From Thermococcus sp. 4557 (GTDB taxonomy: Archaea; Methanobacteriota_B; Thermococci; Thermococcales; Thermococcaceae), in the NCBI RefSeq assembly GCF_000221185.1, contig NC_015865.1, positions 682,001 through 746,000 of the forward strand: a stretch of DNA of 64,000 nucleotides, given 5' to 3'. The position numbers and the translations under genes were made by a program. Below are positions 53,010 to 60,948 of the stretch, one piece after another; the stretch's first letter is position 1; every line of letters starts with the position of its first letter. The notes beneath the pieces were generated by a model. It did not search any database. It saw nothing but the letters and a program-made list of their open reading frames with translations, and was not told the origin of the DNA.

Positions 53010-53028
53010 ACCTGTCACAACGACAGGT
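53010..53028. promoter_or_regulatory. 19-base operator-like palindrome
   Basis: ACCTGTC-acaac-GACAGGT is a perfect 7-5-7 inverted repeat in the 225-base gap between the divergent pckG and NDP-sugar pyrophosphorylase genes. It is about 75 bases upstream of the pckG TATA and about 60 bases upstream of the other gene's TATA (GTATATTAAC near 53087), so it could serve either. Confidence 0.5.
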
Positions 53029-53121
53029 ACCCGATGCCCATATCCATCGACCGGTGTTCATCTCCAGGCATCAGGCGCAAAGTATATTAACTCGCGGTGA
53101 TATAGACTATCGGTGCTTGTA

Positions 53122-54207
53122 ATGAAAGCCGTGATTCTGGCCGGAGGCAGAGGCACGAGGTTGCTCCCGCTGACTGTGTACCGGCCAAAACCGATGATAC
53201 CTTTCTTCAATCGGCCGCTTATGGAGTACGCCGTTCAAAACCTGGTGAAGGCAGGCGTGGATGAAATATACGTCCTGGTCGGATACCTCAAAGAGCGCAT
53301 AACCGACTACTTCGGGGACGGCAGCCAGTGGGGGATCCAGATACACTACTCCAACAAGGACAATGTAACGCTCGGAACTGCAGGTGCCACCAAGAAGGTT
53401 GTAAAGAACATGGACGAAACGTTTTTCGTCGTCTCCAGCGACGTGCTGACGAACCTTGACCTGAAGGCGCTCTACGAGTACCACCGCAGGAAAAAAGCCC
53501 TCGCCACGATAGCCCTGTCAAGGGTTGAGGACCCCACCCAGTACGGCATAGCCGTGATCAACGACGACGGCAGGATACTCCGCTTCAAAGAGAAGCCGAA
53601 GCCAGAGGAGGCCTTCAGCAACCTCGTGAACGCGGGGATCTACGTCTTCGAGCCGGAGGCGTTTGACCTCGTCCCCAAGGGCAAGAACTTCGATTTTTCC
53701 AAGGACCTGTTCCCCCGGATGCTGGAGAACGACCTCGCCCTGTACGGGTTCCCGTTCAATGAATACTGGAACGACGTGGGCAGGCCATCCAGCTACCTCC
53801 AGGCGACGGAGGACGTGTTCCACGGGCGGCTCCTGCTGCCAGGGCTGCGGACGGAGGGCCTCAAGGGTAACCTCGAGTACGGCGGGGCGCTCGTCACGGG
53901 AAGGCGGTGCGTGCTGAGGCGGCCAGGGATAAGGGGGTTCGCGGTGCTTGGAGACGACGTTGAAATCGGCAGAAACGTTAAAATAGAGCGTTCGGTGATA
54001 TTTTCAGGTGCCGTCATAGAGGATGGTGCCGAAATTCGGGAGGCCATAATAGGCGAAAACGTCCGCATTGGAAAGGGCGTTGTGATACAGCCCGGAAGCG
54101 TAATCGGCGACAACACGCTCATCGAAGACTTCAGCAAGATCGGCTCCAACGTCAAGATCTGGGTGGAGTCCCGGATTGGAAAGGAGAGTATAATACTGCC
54201 GGATTGA
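53122..54207 (+). CDS. NDP-sugar pyrophosphorylase with hexapeptide repeats (GDP-mannose pyrophosphorylase-like)
   Basis: A 361-residue nucleotidyltransferase. Residues 1-235 form the catalytic domain: MKAVILAGGRGTRLLPLT (nucleotide loop), RPKPMIPFFNRP, TLGTAGATKKV, FVVSSDVLTNLDL (metal-site position), NAGIYVFEPE and YWNDVGRPSSYLQA. Residues about 250-361 are left-handed beta-helix repeats ([LIV]GxxxxIG type: IGRNVKIERSVI, IGENVRIGKGVVI). This is the plan of GDP-mannose or glucose-1-phosphate pyrophosphorylases; the base and sugar are unproven. A GTG at 53113 is an alternative start. The gene ends four bases before a phosphohexomutase-like pseudoenzyme, which suggests a two-subunit enzyme. 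Confidence 0.9.
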   Translation: MKAVILAGGRGTRLLPLTVYRPKPMIPFFNRPLMEYAVQNLVKAGVDEIYVLVGYLKERITDYFGDGSQWGIQIHYSNKDNVTLGTAGATKKVVKNMDETFFVVSSDVLTNLDLKALYEYHRRKKALATIALSRVEDPTQYGIAVINDDGRILRFKEKPKPEEAFSNLVNAGIYVFEPEAFDLVPKGKNFDFSKDLFPRMLENDLALYGFPFNEYWNDVGRPSSYLQATEDVFHGRLLLPGLRTEGLKGNLEYGGALVTGRRCVLRRPGIRGFAVLGDDVEIGRNVKIERSVIFSGAVIEDGAEIREAIIGENVRIGKGVVIQPGSVIGDNTLIEDFSKIGSNVKIWVESRIGKESIILPD

Positions 54208-54211
54208 GGTG

Positions 54212-54925
54212 ATGAAAGTGGAGGTGTACTATTCCCCCAGGTTCAACCCTGAGGAGCTCGCCCTTCTCGGAAGGGCAATAGGAACGATATCCCACGGCAC
54301 GATAATAGTCGGAAGGGACGGAAGGGCCATCTCAAGGTACGGGAAGCGCGCCATGGTGGTCGGAATCGTCAGTACAGGCTCAACCATCATGGACGTCAGA
54401 CTCATTCCCCTCATAGCCCTCAAGGACTTCGCCATGAGGAAGGGCCTGCCCCTGGCCTACGTGTACTACTACGGCGGCGTCCGCGTTTACGTCAGCGGCA
54501 TCGATGGCGACGAGATAGGGGCCATACTGGAGAGCAGGAGCTTCATAGAGGCCCACCCCAACGACATCGGGGCGACGGTCTATTATCCCAACGCCCTCGA
54601 CGACTTCCTCCACGAGGTCTTCAAGCACTACAACTTCCACATCGATGGAAAGGCCCTCGTCGATGCCATGAACACCCCAGCGGTGCTCTTCTTCCCGCGC
54701 ATGAGCGACCACTTCGGCTTCGAGATTGAGCTGATCAACGATATGATGACCAGCTACCTTCCCCCGAAGCCCAAGGAGGTCTTCCTCCACAAGCTCGGGA
54801 AGGGTGACTACGACTTCGGACTGCGCTTCAGGCCAGAGGGGGTCGTCGAGTTCTACAAGGACGGGGAGGAGCTGGAGTTCGGCAGCATCTGGAAGCTGCT
54901 CGACCACATGAAAAAGAACCTTTGA
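54212..54925 (+). CDS. Truncated phosphohexomutase-like protein, catalytic residues missing
   Basis: A 237-residue protein. By eye it aligns with the first half of phosphomannomutase/phosphoglucomutase: FNPEELALLGRAIG (for TPE..LG.A.G), IIVGRDGRAISRYGKRAMVV (for VVVGRDTR.S), VSTGSTIMDVRLIPLIALKDFA (for STG..V.DVG..PTPA). But the catalytic TASHNP loop is replaced by AYVYYYGGVRVYVSGIDGDE, and later GDYDFGLRFRPEGVVEFYKDG stands where DFG.A.DGDADR binds metal. It stops there, so the rest of domain 3 and domain 4 are absent. It follows the pyrophosphorylase by four bases. ATG 54212 lies against GAGGTG; GTG 54218 is better spaced. Likely a regulatory or scaffold partner. Confidence 0.7.
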   Translation: MKVEVYYSPRFNPEELALLGRAIGTISHGTIIVGRDGRAISRYGKRAMVVGIVSTGSTIMDVRLIPLIALKDFAMRKGLPLAYVYYYGGVRVYVSGIDGDEIGAILESRSFIEAHPNDIGATVYYPNALDDFLHEVFKHYNFHIDGKALVDAMNTPAVLFFPRMSDHFGFEIELINDMMTSYLPPKPKEVFLHKLGKGDYDFGLRFRPEGVVEFYKDGEELEFGSIWKLLDHMKKNL

Positions 54926-55026
54926 ATTTTTGGACTCTTTTTAAATCCTTTTCAAAAATTTTCACGGAAAAGCGTTAAAAAGGCCCGCGCCGTTATAATT
55001 CTCCGTCCATTTTGGAGGTGACCTCT

Positions 55027-55650
55027 GTGGGAGCATTCATAGTCATTGAGGGCATCGATGGCGCAGGTAAATCAACTCAGGCAAAACTTCTGGCAGAGTG
55101 GTTTGAGGAAAAGGGCCACGAGGTCGTTCTAACAAAGGAGCCGACCGACACTGCTTTCGGGAAGCTCATCAGGAAGCTCGTGCTCACCGGCGGAAAGGAG
55201 GGCATCATAGACGGGGCGAGGATAAGCCACGAAGCGGAAGCGCTCCTGTTTGCCGCCGACAGGGCAGAACACGTCAGCAAGCTAATAAAACCCTCAGTAG
55301 AAGCAGGTAAAATCGTCATATCCGACCGCTACTTCTACTCGTCCCTCGCCTACCAATGGGCGAGAGGGCTCGACCTTGAGTGGCTCATTGACCTCAACAG
55401 ATTCGCCGTGAGGCCCGACCTCGTGATACTCCTTGATCTGCCCGTTAAGGAGAGCATGAAGCGCATAAACGGGCGGAGCATAAAGACCGAGTTCGACAAG
55501 ATAGTCGAGCTCCAGAAGAAGGTGCGCGAGAACTACCTCAAACTGGCGGAGCGCTTCCCCGAGATGAGGATAGTCAACGCCCTGGCGAGCGTTGAGGACA
55601 TCCACAACGACATAGTCGCGCTCGTGGAGCACGAGCTCTTCAAGAAGTGA
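55027..55650 (+). CDS. tmk: Thymidylate kinase
   Basis: A 207-residue kinase that makes dTDP from dTMP. The P-loop is [16 protein letters not shown], the substrate motif is [16 protein letters not shown] (DRY), and [10 protein letters not shown] is the Walker-B-like strand. The length is standard. I chose GTG at 55027 because GGAGGTGACCTCT is correctly spaced; a TTG at 55012 overlaps that site. It has its own promoter in the 100-base gap after the phosphohexomutase-like gene (AGCGTTAAAAAGG near 54975). Confidence 0.95.
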   Translation: MGAFIVIEGIDGAGKSTQAKLLAEWFEEKGHEVVLTKEPTDTAFGKLIRKLVLTGGKEGIIDGARISHEAEALLFAADRAEHVSKLIKPSVEAGKIVISDRYFYSSLAYQWARGLDLEWLIDLNRFAVRPDLVILLDLPVKESMKRINGRSIKTEFDKIVELQKKVRENYLKLAERFPEMRIVNALASVEDIHNDIVALVEHELFKK

Positions 55651-55764
55651 TGGGGTCTGCCAGTGCCAGTCTCATCATTCGGTAGCAAATCAGACCGGTA
55701 AACGCTCTTCATCCCCCTTCCCTTCTCGGCGGTTGCTTTTTAAAAGGTTCCCCCAAGATTCTCC

Positions 55765-55824
55765 CGGCCGATGACGAGCGTTAGCCACGCTGAGCGGTGA
55801 GGAGAAGAGGGTTAGCCGAGGCCG
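55765..55824 (+). ncRNA. Candidate C/D box guide sRNA
   Basis: Terminal stem CGGCC/GGCCG encloses box C ATGACGA (55771-55777), 12-base guide (gcgttagccacg), D' CTGA (55790-55793), 3-base spacer, C' GTGAGGA (55797-55803), 12-base guide (gaagagggttag) and box D CCGA (55816-55819). The spacings are those of archaeal C/D sRNAs. C and D both depart from consensus at the position of the U-U pair of the k-turn (here C and C), so the change is matched. TATA GCTTTTTAAAAGG is centred near 55741, which puts the start at about 55767, the stem itself. It should guide 2'-O-methylation; targets were not identified. Confidence 0.65.
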
Positions 55825-55846
55825 TTCTGAATCTCAGAATTTCTTG
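55825..55846 (+). terminator. sRNA terminator hairpin
   Basis: TTCTGA-atc-TCAGAA, a perfect 6-base stem, followed by TTTCTTG. It follows the C/D sRNA candidate directly and precedes the ABC promoter (TTTATATC, 55851-55858). Confidence 0.5.
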
Positions 55847-55890
55847 AGGGTTTATATCACATGACGCCCAAATAGAGACTGGGTGAGCCG

Positions 55891-56781
55891 ATGAGAGCCC
55901 TTGAGATTAGGGGACTGAAGAAGAGTTACGGGGATTTTTTGGCATTGAAGGGAATAGACCTCACGGTCGAGGAGGGCGAGGTTTTCGCGCTCCTGGGGCC
56001 GAACGGGGCCGGAAAGACGACGCTCATAAGGATTCTGGCCGAGGGGCTGGGCTACGACTCCGGTGAGATAGCGGTCTTTGGTGAGCCCCTCTCAAAGAGG
56101 ACCGCCAGACTGATCGGCTACGCGCCCCAGGCGAGTGTGGCCTACGACCTCTTAACCGTGGAGGAGAACCTGCGCTTTTACGCCGACCTCTACGACGCAC
56201 CGAAAGAACGGGTGAAGAAGCTCATTTTGGAGTTCTCCCTGCCCGCGAAGAAGAAAGCCAGAGAGCTGAGCGGCGGCTTTAAGAGGCGCCTCAATCTGGC
56301 AATAGCGCTTCTCTACGAGCCGAGACTCCTCATCCTCGACGAACCTTCCGCCGGACTCGATGTGCCGTCGAGGAGGGAGCTCTGGAGCCTGATCATGAGA
56401 CTCCGCAAGGAGGGGCGGACGGTACTCCTGGCGACCCACTACATGGAGGAGGCGGAGGCATTAGCGGACAGGGTGGCGATAATGAACGAGGGAAGGGTGA
56501 TAGCCGTCGGGACCCCGGACGAGCTGAAGTCGCTGGCGGGGGAGGGAAGCGTGATACACGTCGAAGGCATTCTGAAGGACACAGAACTCGTGAGAAAGGA
56601 GTTCCCGAGGACGATAGAGCGCGAGGGGACGCTCAGGATTGGCGTGGAGGAAGCAAAAACTGCCCTGCCGAGGGTCGTCGAACTGCTCGTTGAAGCTGGG
56701 AGTGAGATAAGGACGATAAGGGTTGAAGAGCCGACACTCGAGGACGTTTTCCTGAAGCTCACCGGGAGGGGATTGGAATGA
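55891..56781 (+). CDS. ABC-2 exporter ATP-binding protein
   Basis: A 296-residue ABC ATPase. Walker A is GPNGAGKT at 36-43 (K42), the Q-loop is near YAPQ, the signature is ELSGGFKRRLNLA, Walker B is LLILDEPSAGLD and the H-loop is LLATHYMEEA. The tail from about 225 is the DUF4162-like domain seen in drug and Na+ exporters (PTLEDVFLKLTGRGLE). A TATA at 55851-55858 puts the start 10 bases before the ATG, with GGGTGAGCCG as the site. It overlaps the permease by four bases. Export of a drug, lipid or Na+ is the likely task. Confidence 0.93.
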   Translation: MRALEIRGLKKSYGDFLALKGIDLTVEEGEVFALLGPNGAGKTTLIRILAEGLGYDSGEIAVFGEPLSKRTARLIGYAPQASVAYDLLTVEENLRFYADLYDAPKERVKKLILEFSLPAKKKARELSGGFKRRLNLAIALLYEPRLLILDEPSAGLDVPSRRELWSLIMRLRKEGRTVLLATHYMEEAEALADRVAIMNEGRVIAVGTPDELKSLAGEGSVIHVEGILKDTELVRKEFPRTIEREGTLRIGVEEAKTALPRVVELLVEAGSEIRTIRVEEPTLEDVFLKLTGRGLE

Positions 56782-58007
56782 AGGCTAGAGCCATCAAGGC
56801 CATAATCGGCAAGGACTTGAGGGAGACGAGAAGGGAGAGAATGGCGCTCTTCTGGATATTCGTCTTTCCGCTCATGTGGATCACCCTGCTGGGGGGAATA
56901 TGGGGCGGCCACAACCCGCCGATAACCGTTGACGTCGGCGTCGTATACTTCAACGAGAGTGCCCCCTTCACCGCGGCGGACATTGTTAACGTGATGGAAA
57001 ACGTGACGATGGAGGGTGTCCACGTTTTCAAGGTCAGGGGGTACCCCAACGAGAGCGCTGGGGTGGATGCCGTTAGAGCCGGAAGAATCGATGTTCTCCT
57101 GGTATTTCCAAAGGGCTTCGGAGAGAACGTTTCGAGCGGTCTGCAGGCAGAGGTTTACGCCTACTTCGACAGGAGCGACCCTCAGAACTACCAGATAGTG
57201 AGCGGCGTCATCAAGGGCTTCTTCTCCGAGTTTGAGAAGGAGATGACCGAAAGGCGCTTGAACATAACCCTGGGCTACATGGAGAAGTACGTTCCAGCGA
57301 ATGCAATGGGGAACTTCACGGTGGCTGACCTCGAAAGGTACATGCTCGGACTCACGAATCCACTCGAGCTGGAGGAGAGGGAAGTGAAGGGAGAAGCGCC
57401 CTCCGCTATTCAGTTCTACGTCACGAGCTTCATCGGGATTCAGTTCCTCTTCGCCACGATGCTCATGATAGGCTCCGGGACCCTTGAGGAGATAGAGCAC
57501 GGAACGCTGAGGCGCATAGCGGCCTCGCCGGCGACGGCGTGGGACTTCCTGGCCGGAAAGATGCTCTCGACCTTCATCGTCATAACCGTGAGCATAGTCA
57601 TTGGAATAGTTTATGCAAAACTGGTCTTCGGAGAGACCATCTTTCCAAGTGCCCTCGGCTGGCTCATAATATTTCTCGCGGCGGTCTTCTCAATGAGCCT
57701 CGGACTGGCGATAGCCATGGGCACGAGGAGCATAAAAGCAACGAACGCGATAGTCAACCTCATCTCGATGCCCCTGCTTTTCCTAGCCGGCATCGTCGTC
57801 CCGGCGAGCATACTTCCCGAGTGGGCGAGGCCCATAGCGAACTACTTCCCGCTCGGAACTGCACTGAAGAGCCTCCGCCTGCTGGAGCTCTACCACAGGC
57901 CAACAAGCGAAGTCCTGCCCGACGTTGTCTGGGTCGCCCTCGCAACGCTCGGCATGCTCTTCATCGCGGTGATACTCTACAACTGGGCGGTGAAGAGGCT
58001 GACCTAA
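56778..58007 (+). CDS. ABC-2 type permease
   Basis: A 409-residue membrane protein. One N-terminal helix (MALFWIFVFPLMWITLLGG) is followed by an external domain of about 170 residues (FPKGFGENVSSGLQAEVYAY) and five C-terminal helices with the family segments YVTSFIGIQFLFATMLMIG, TLEEIEHGTLRRIAASPAT and the ANYFPLGTALKSLRLL re-entrant motif. Translation is coupled to the ATPase by an ATGA overlap. Its 3' end overlaps that of the convergent deacetylase-like gene by 47 bases. Confidence 0.9.
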   Translation: MKARAIKAIIGKDLRETRRERMALFWIFVFPLMWITLLGGIWGGHNPPITVDVGVVYFNESAPFTAADIVNVMENVTMEGVHVFKVRGYPNESAGVDAVRAGRIDVLLVFPKGFGENVSSGLQAEVYAYFDRSDPQNYQIVSGVIKGFFSEFEKEMTERRLNITLGYMEKYVPANAMGNFTVADLERYMLGLTNPLELEEREVKGEAPSAIQFYVTSFIGIQFLFATMLMIGSGTLEEIEHGTLRRIAASPATAWDFLAGKMLSTFIVITVSIVIGIVYAKLVFGETIFPSALGWLIIFLAAVFSMSLGLAIAMGTRSIKATNAIVNLISMPLLFLAGIVVPASILPEWARPIANYFPLGTALKSLRLLELYHRPTSEVLPDVVWVALATLGMLFIAVILYNWAVKRLT

Positions 58008-58722
58008 CCCTTATCTTTCCCCTTACGAACCCCAAAAACTCTCTGAGGAACTCCATCCCGGCATCGTTGTTCACCGCCTTGGGGTGGATGGACAGGAGGA
58101 AAGTTCCCCTGGTGTGGGCGTACGAGGCCCTGGCGCTCGCCAGCTGGTAGTCTAGGAAGGGGCTGGGAAGGTACCACGTGTACTCCCGGTTGCAGACGGG
58201 TTCAACGGTTCCGTTGGGAAAGTACACGAAATCCTCCCCGATGACGGTTATGTTGCGGGACAGGAGAACCGCCAGTGCATCCTCCGAGAGGGAATACCTG
58301 GGGGCTATGAAGTAAGCAGGCGATGCGTTGAGCAGGGCGAGTGCCTCGAGGCCGAGCTCGAGCTTCTCCGCGGCCAAGTTCGCGCCGCAGTCAAACTCGT
58401 CCCCTGTGTGGGTGTAGCCGTGAAGCTCCACGTGGTAGCCCTCCGCCTCCAGCTCTCGAAGGAAAGCCACGAAGGCGGGGTAATCCTCAAGCGGCATCTC
58501 CCCGCCGTGGTTCGGAATCACGAAGAGGTAAGTCACGTTCTGGAGAGAATAGGCATCTATCAGGGCGGTTATCTCCCTCAGCTGCTCGAAGTATCCGGGG
58601 CTGACGTCGTGTATGAGAATGGCGAAGTCCCCGAACCGGGGGATGTAGGCGGGCGCGGATGTGGATGACGACGCCGCGAAGACGAGGACGATGATGACAA
58701 TGGCCGAGATTTCCGCTTTCAT
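57961..58722 (-). CDS. DUF2334 polysaccharide deacetylase-like protein
   Basis: A 253-residue secreted protein. Signal peptide (SAIVIIVLVFAASSSTSAP), then a carbohydrate-esterase-4-like fold: LIHDVSPGYFEQLREIT with the His-Asp pair, FVIPNHGGEMPLEDYPAF, EGYHVELHGYTHTGDEF with the metal His motif, and SPAYFIAPRYS. DUF2334 enzymes are thought to deacetylate polysaccharides or cell-surface glycans. The last 20 or so residues (RVRSASSPPSCRVSPR) come from DNA that also encodes the end of the ABC permease and look like low-complexity read-through. ATG with GGGAGC. Confidence 0.8.
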   Translation of the reverse strand: MKAEISAIVIIVLVFAASSSTSAPAYIPRFGDFAILIHDVSPGYFEQLREITALIDAYSLQNVTYLFVIPNHGGEMPLEDYPAFVAFLRELEAEGYHVELHGYTHTGDEFDCGANLAAEKLELGLEALALLNASPAYFIAPRYSLSEDALAVLLSRNITVIGEDFVYFPNGTVEPVCNREYTWYLPSPFLDYQLASARASYAHTRGTFLLSIHPKAVNNDAGMEFLREFLGFVRGKIRVRSASSPPSCRVSPR

Positions 58723-58760
58723 GCTCCCACGGGAAAAAATAGAAACCAGGGGCTAAAAGC

Positions 58761-59627
58761 CTAACCCATGACCTTTCTCAGAAACTCCCCAACCCTGGCC
58801 TTCCATTCCTCGGGGTGGAACTTGAGCGTTCTCACGTGGGGGGCGTCGGTAACCCAGAGCTCAACGCCAGGGTTGATCTTCCTGTTCCTCTCGTAGAACT
58901 CCCTGATTTCCTCAACCGTGACCAGGGGGTCTTTTTCACCGGCTATCAAGAGGATCGGCTTTCTGACGTCATCGGCGTACTCTACGGGGTGAACCTCCTT
59001 CCCACCGCTGAAGAGCCTCGTGAAGGGCTTAACGAAGATGTGCAGCCACTCGGGCAGTTTGGCGAAGTACCTCAGCCCCCTGGCACCCGTCTTGTCGAGG
59101 TCCATCGGCGGGGAATCGGCGACGCCGCAGCAGACCTCCGGAATCTCGGCGAGCGAGCGTATGGTCAGCATGGCACCCATCGAGAAGCCTATCAATCCGA
59201 TTCTACTGCTGCTCTCGGGGTGCTTCTCCCTCAGCCACCTTACGGCCGCCCTCACGTCGGCTATCTCCCTATCGCCGACCGTAGTGTACTTTCCTTCGCT
59301 TTTTCCGTGGGCCCTGAAGTCAAAGGCGAGGACGTTGTAGCCCTCCCTGAGAAGGAACTCGATCGTGGGCTTTATGTAGAGGTCGTTCCACCTGCTCGCC
59401 GTGTAGCCGTGGAGCGGAACAACGGTTCTGTCGCTCCCGTTCGGAATCCACCAGCCGCTCAGCTTGATCCCGTCCTCCGTTTCAATGGTGACATCCTCGT
59501 AATCGTAGCCGAGGTCTTTCGGAGTCCAGCCTCCCACCAGGCGCGGCGGCTTCACCATTTTGTAACCCACGAAGGCCGAAAAGGCCAGGAAGAGCAAAAG
59601 GAGGAAGAGAACGAGCCAGACAATCAT
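58761..59627 (-). CDS. Membrane-anchored alpha/beta hydrolase
   Basis: A 288-residue protein. One N-terminal membrane helix (IVWLVLFLLLLFLAFSAFVGY) is followed by an alpha/beta hydrolase: VVPLHGYTAS (oxyanion strand), NVLAFDFRAHGKSEG, nucleophile S149 in LIGFSMGAM, ILLIAGEKDPLVTVEE (acid) and DAPHVRTLKFHPEEW (histidine). It resembles serine aminopeptidase/BAAT-type esterases of unknown substrate. The ATG at 59627 overlaps the stop of the upstream MFS gene (ATGA) and has GAGGTGAGGAGGGG before it. Confidence 0.88.
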   Translation of the reverse strand: MIVWLVLFLLLLFLAFSAFVGYKMVKPPRLVGGWTPKDLGYDYEDVTIETEDGIKLSGWWIPNGSDRTVVPLHGYTASRWNDLYIKPTIEFLLREGYNVLAFDFRAHGKSEGKYTTVGDREIADVRAAVRWLREKHPESSSRIGLIGFSMGAMLTIRSLAEIPEVCCGVADSPPMDLDKTGARGLRYFAKLPEWLHIFVKPFTRLFSGGKEVHPVEYADDVRKPILLIAGEKDPLVTVEEIREFYERNRKINPGVELWVTDAPHVRTLKFHPEEWKARVGEFLRKVMG

Positions 59628-60877
59628 CCCCTCCTCACCTCGAGCTCCTTCATGCTCCATATAAGGGGCATCGCGAGGAACACAAGGATGGCCCCTATCG
59701 GGAAGAGAATGCGGTAGTTACCGCCGGCGAGGTCAACGATGGCCCCACCCACCGTGCCGGCGAGCAGTACGGGGATCGACTTGGTGGCCTCGTAGACACC
59801 ATAGTAGCGCCCCGTAAAGGCCTCCTTCTCGAACCTGGTGAGGAGGTCGCCGACCACGGGGTAGGATGCCGCTATGAGCGCCCCCCATCCGATTCCGGCC
59901 ATGAACAGAGCCATGTAAATCTGGGCCTCAGTGTGGATGAACCACCCCCAAAGGAGCGGCAGGGCGAAGATGAAGCCCCCCATGATTATGCTGAGCCTCC
60001 TGCCAACCCTGTCGTAGATGTAGCCGCCAGGGAGGGAGCCAACGAGCACGGCAACGTTGAAGAGCGCCATCAGGTAGAGGCCCATCGAGGTTACCGCATC
60101 GATGTTCTCGGGTGTCGCACTGCCCTTGAGTATGAACGCTATGATGCCGTACAGGAATATGGCTATGAACTCGAAGCTCATCCACCAGAGAATCTGGGCG
60201 GTGTAGAACTTCAGGAAGTCCTTCGTGGCAAATATGCTCTTCACGTATCCCGAAAGGCTCTCGTTTTCCTTTATCTCCGGGACCTCCGGCTCCCTGACCC
60301 TGTGATAGACAAAAGCCGCCGCGATGAAGAGGAAAAGCGCAGTGAGCCCGAACGGACCGATGTAGTCCTTCCCGTACTTCACAACCATGAAGCCCCCAAG
60401 GCCGAAGAGGAAGAGGTTGCCGGCCCACTCGAGGAGCGTTATGACTCCGCTCGCCTTTCCTCGCTGGCCGCTCTCAACCGTGTCCGGCATCAGGGCCCTG
60501 AACTGGGCGGTGTAGAGGTGGAGTGAGAAGTACAGGAAGCCCAGCGTGAGGGCAAAGGCCCACAGGGGAGCCCCCATCCTGTAGGCCGTCCATATCATGA
60601 GCGTCGCCAGCGCCGCGAGGATGCCGCCGATGAATATGAAGGGCCTCCTCCTTCCGTGCCTTGACTTGAGGGTATCGCTGTAATAGCCGAGGAGCGGCGG
60701 GATTATCAGGCCTATGAATCCCTCGAGTGCCAGAATGCTTCCCTTCACAAAGGCGGAACTCGTGTAATCGGAGAGCAGGGGGAAGGAGAACCCCTTGTTG
60801 AGGGCCCATCCCATGCTCCTGCTGAACCCCAGGAGTGCCAGACCGAGAACAACACCCCAGTTGAACTTCCGTTCCAT
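59624..60877 (-). CDS. MFS transporter, sugar-type (SLC45/GPH-like), first
   Basis: A 417-residue, 12-helix transporter. YYSDTLKSRHGRRRPFIFIGG is the conserved loop between helices 2 and 3 (GxxxDrxxxRxGRRRP), and LPGGYIYDRVGRRLSIIMGG the matching loop of the second half. HLYTAQFRALMPDTVESGQRGKASG resembles the disaccharide-type SLC45 branch. GGGGGTGGTACC precedes the ATG. The second gene of an MFS-MFS-hydrolase operon, paralogous to the next gene. Confidence 0.87.
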   Translation of the reverse strand: MERKFNWGVVLGLALLGFSRSMGWALNKGFSFPLLSDYTSSAFVKGSILALEGFIGLIIPPLLGYYSDTLKSRHGRRRPFIFIGGILAALATLMIWTAYRMGAPLWAFALTLGFLYFSLHLYTAQFRALMPDTVESGQRGKASGVITLLEWAGNLFLFGLGGFMVVKYGKDYIGPFGLTALFLFIAAAFVYHRVREPEVPEIKENESLSGYVKSIFATKDFLKFYTAQILWWMSFEFIAIFLYGIIAFILKGSATPENIDAVTSMGLYLMALFNVAVLVGSLPGGYIYDRVGRRLSIIMGGFIFALPLLWGWFIHTEAQIYMALFMAGIGWGALIAASYPVVGDLLTRFEKEAFTGRYYGVYEATKSIPVLLAGTVGGAIVDLAGGNYRILFPIGAILVFLAMPLIWSMKELEVRRG

Positions 60878-60948
60878 GGTACCACCCCCTTATTCTTAGC
60901 AATCCACGGCGATTTGAATTTCAAATAAATAGGAGGGGAAAATTAAAC

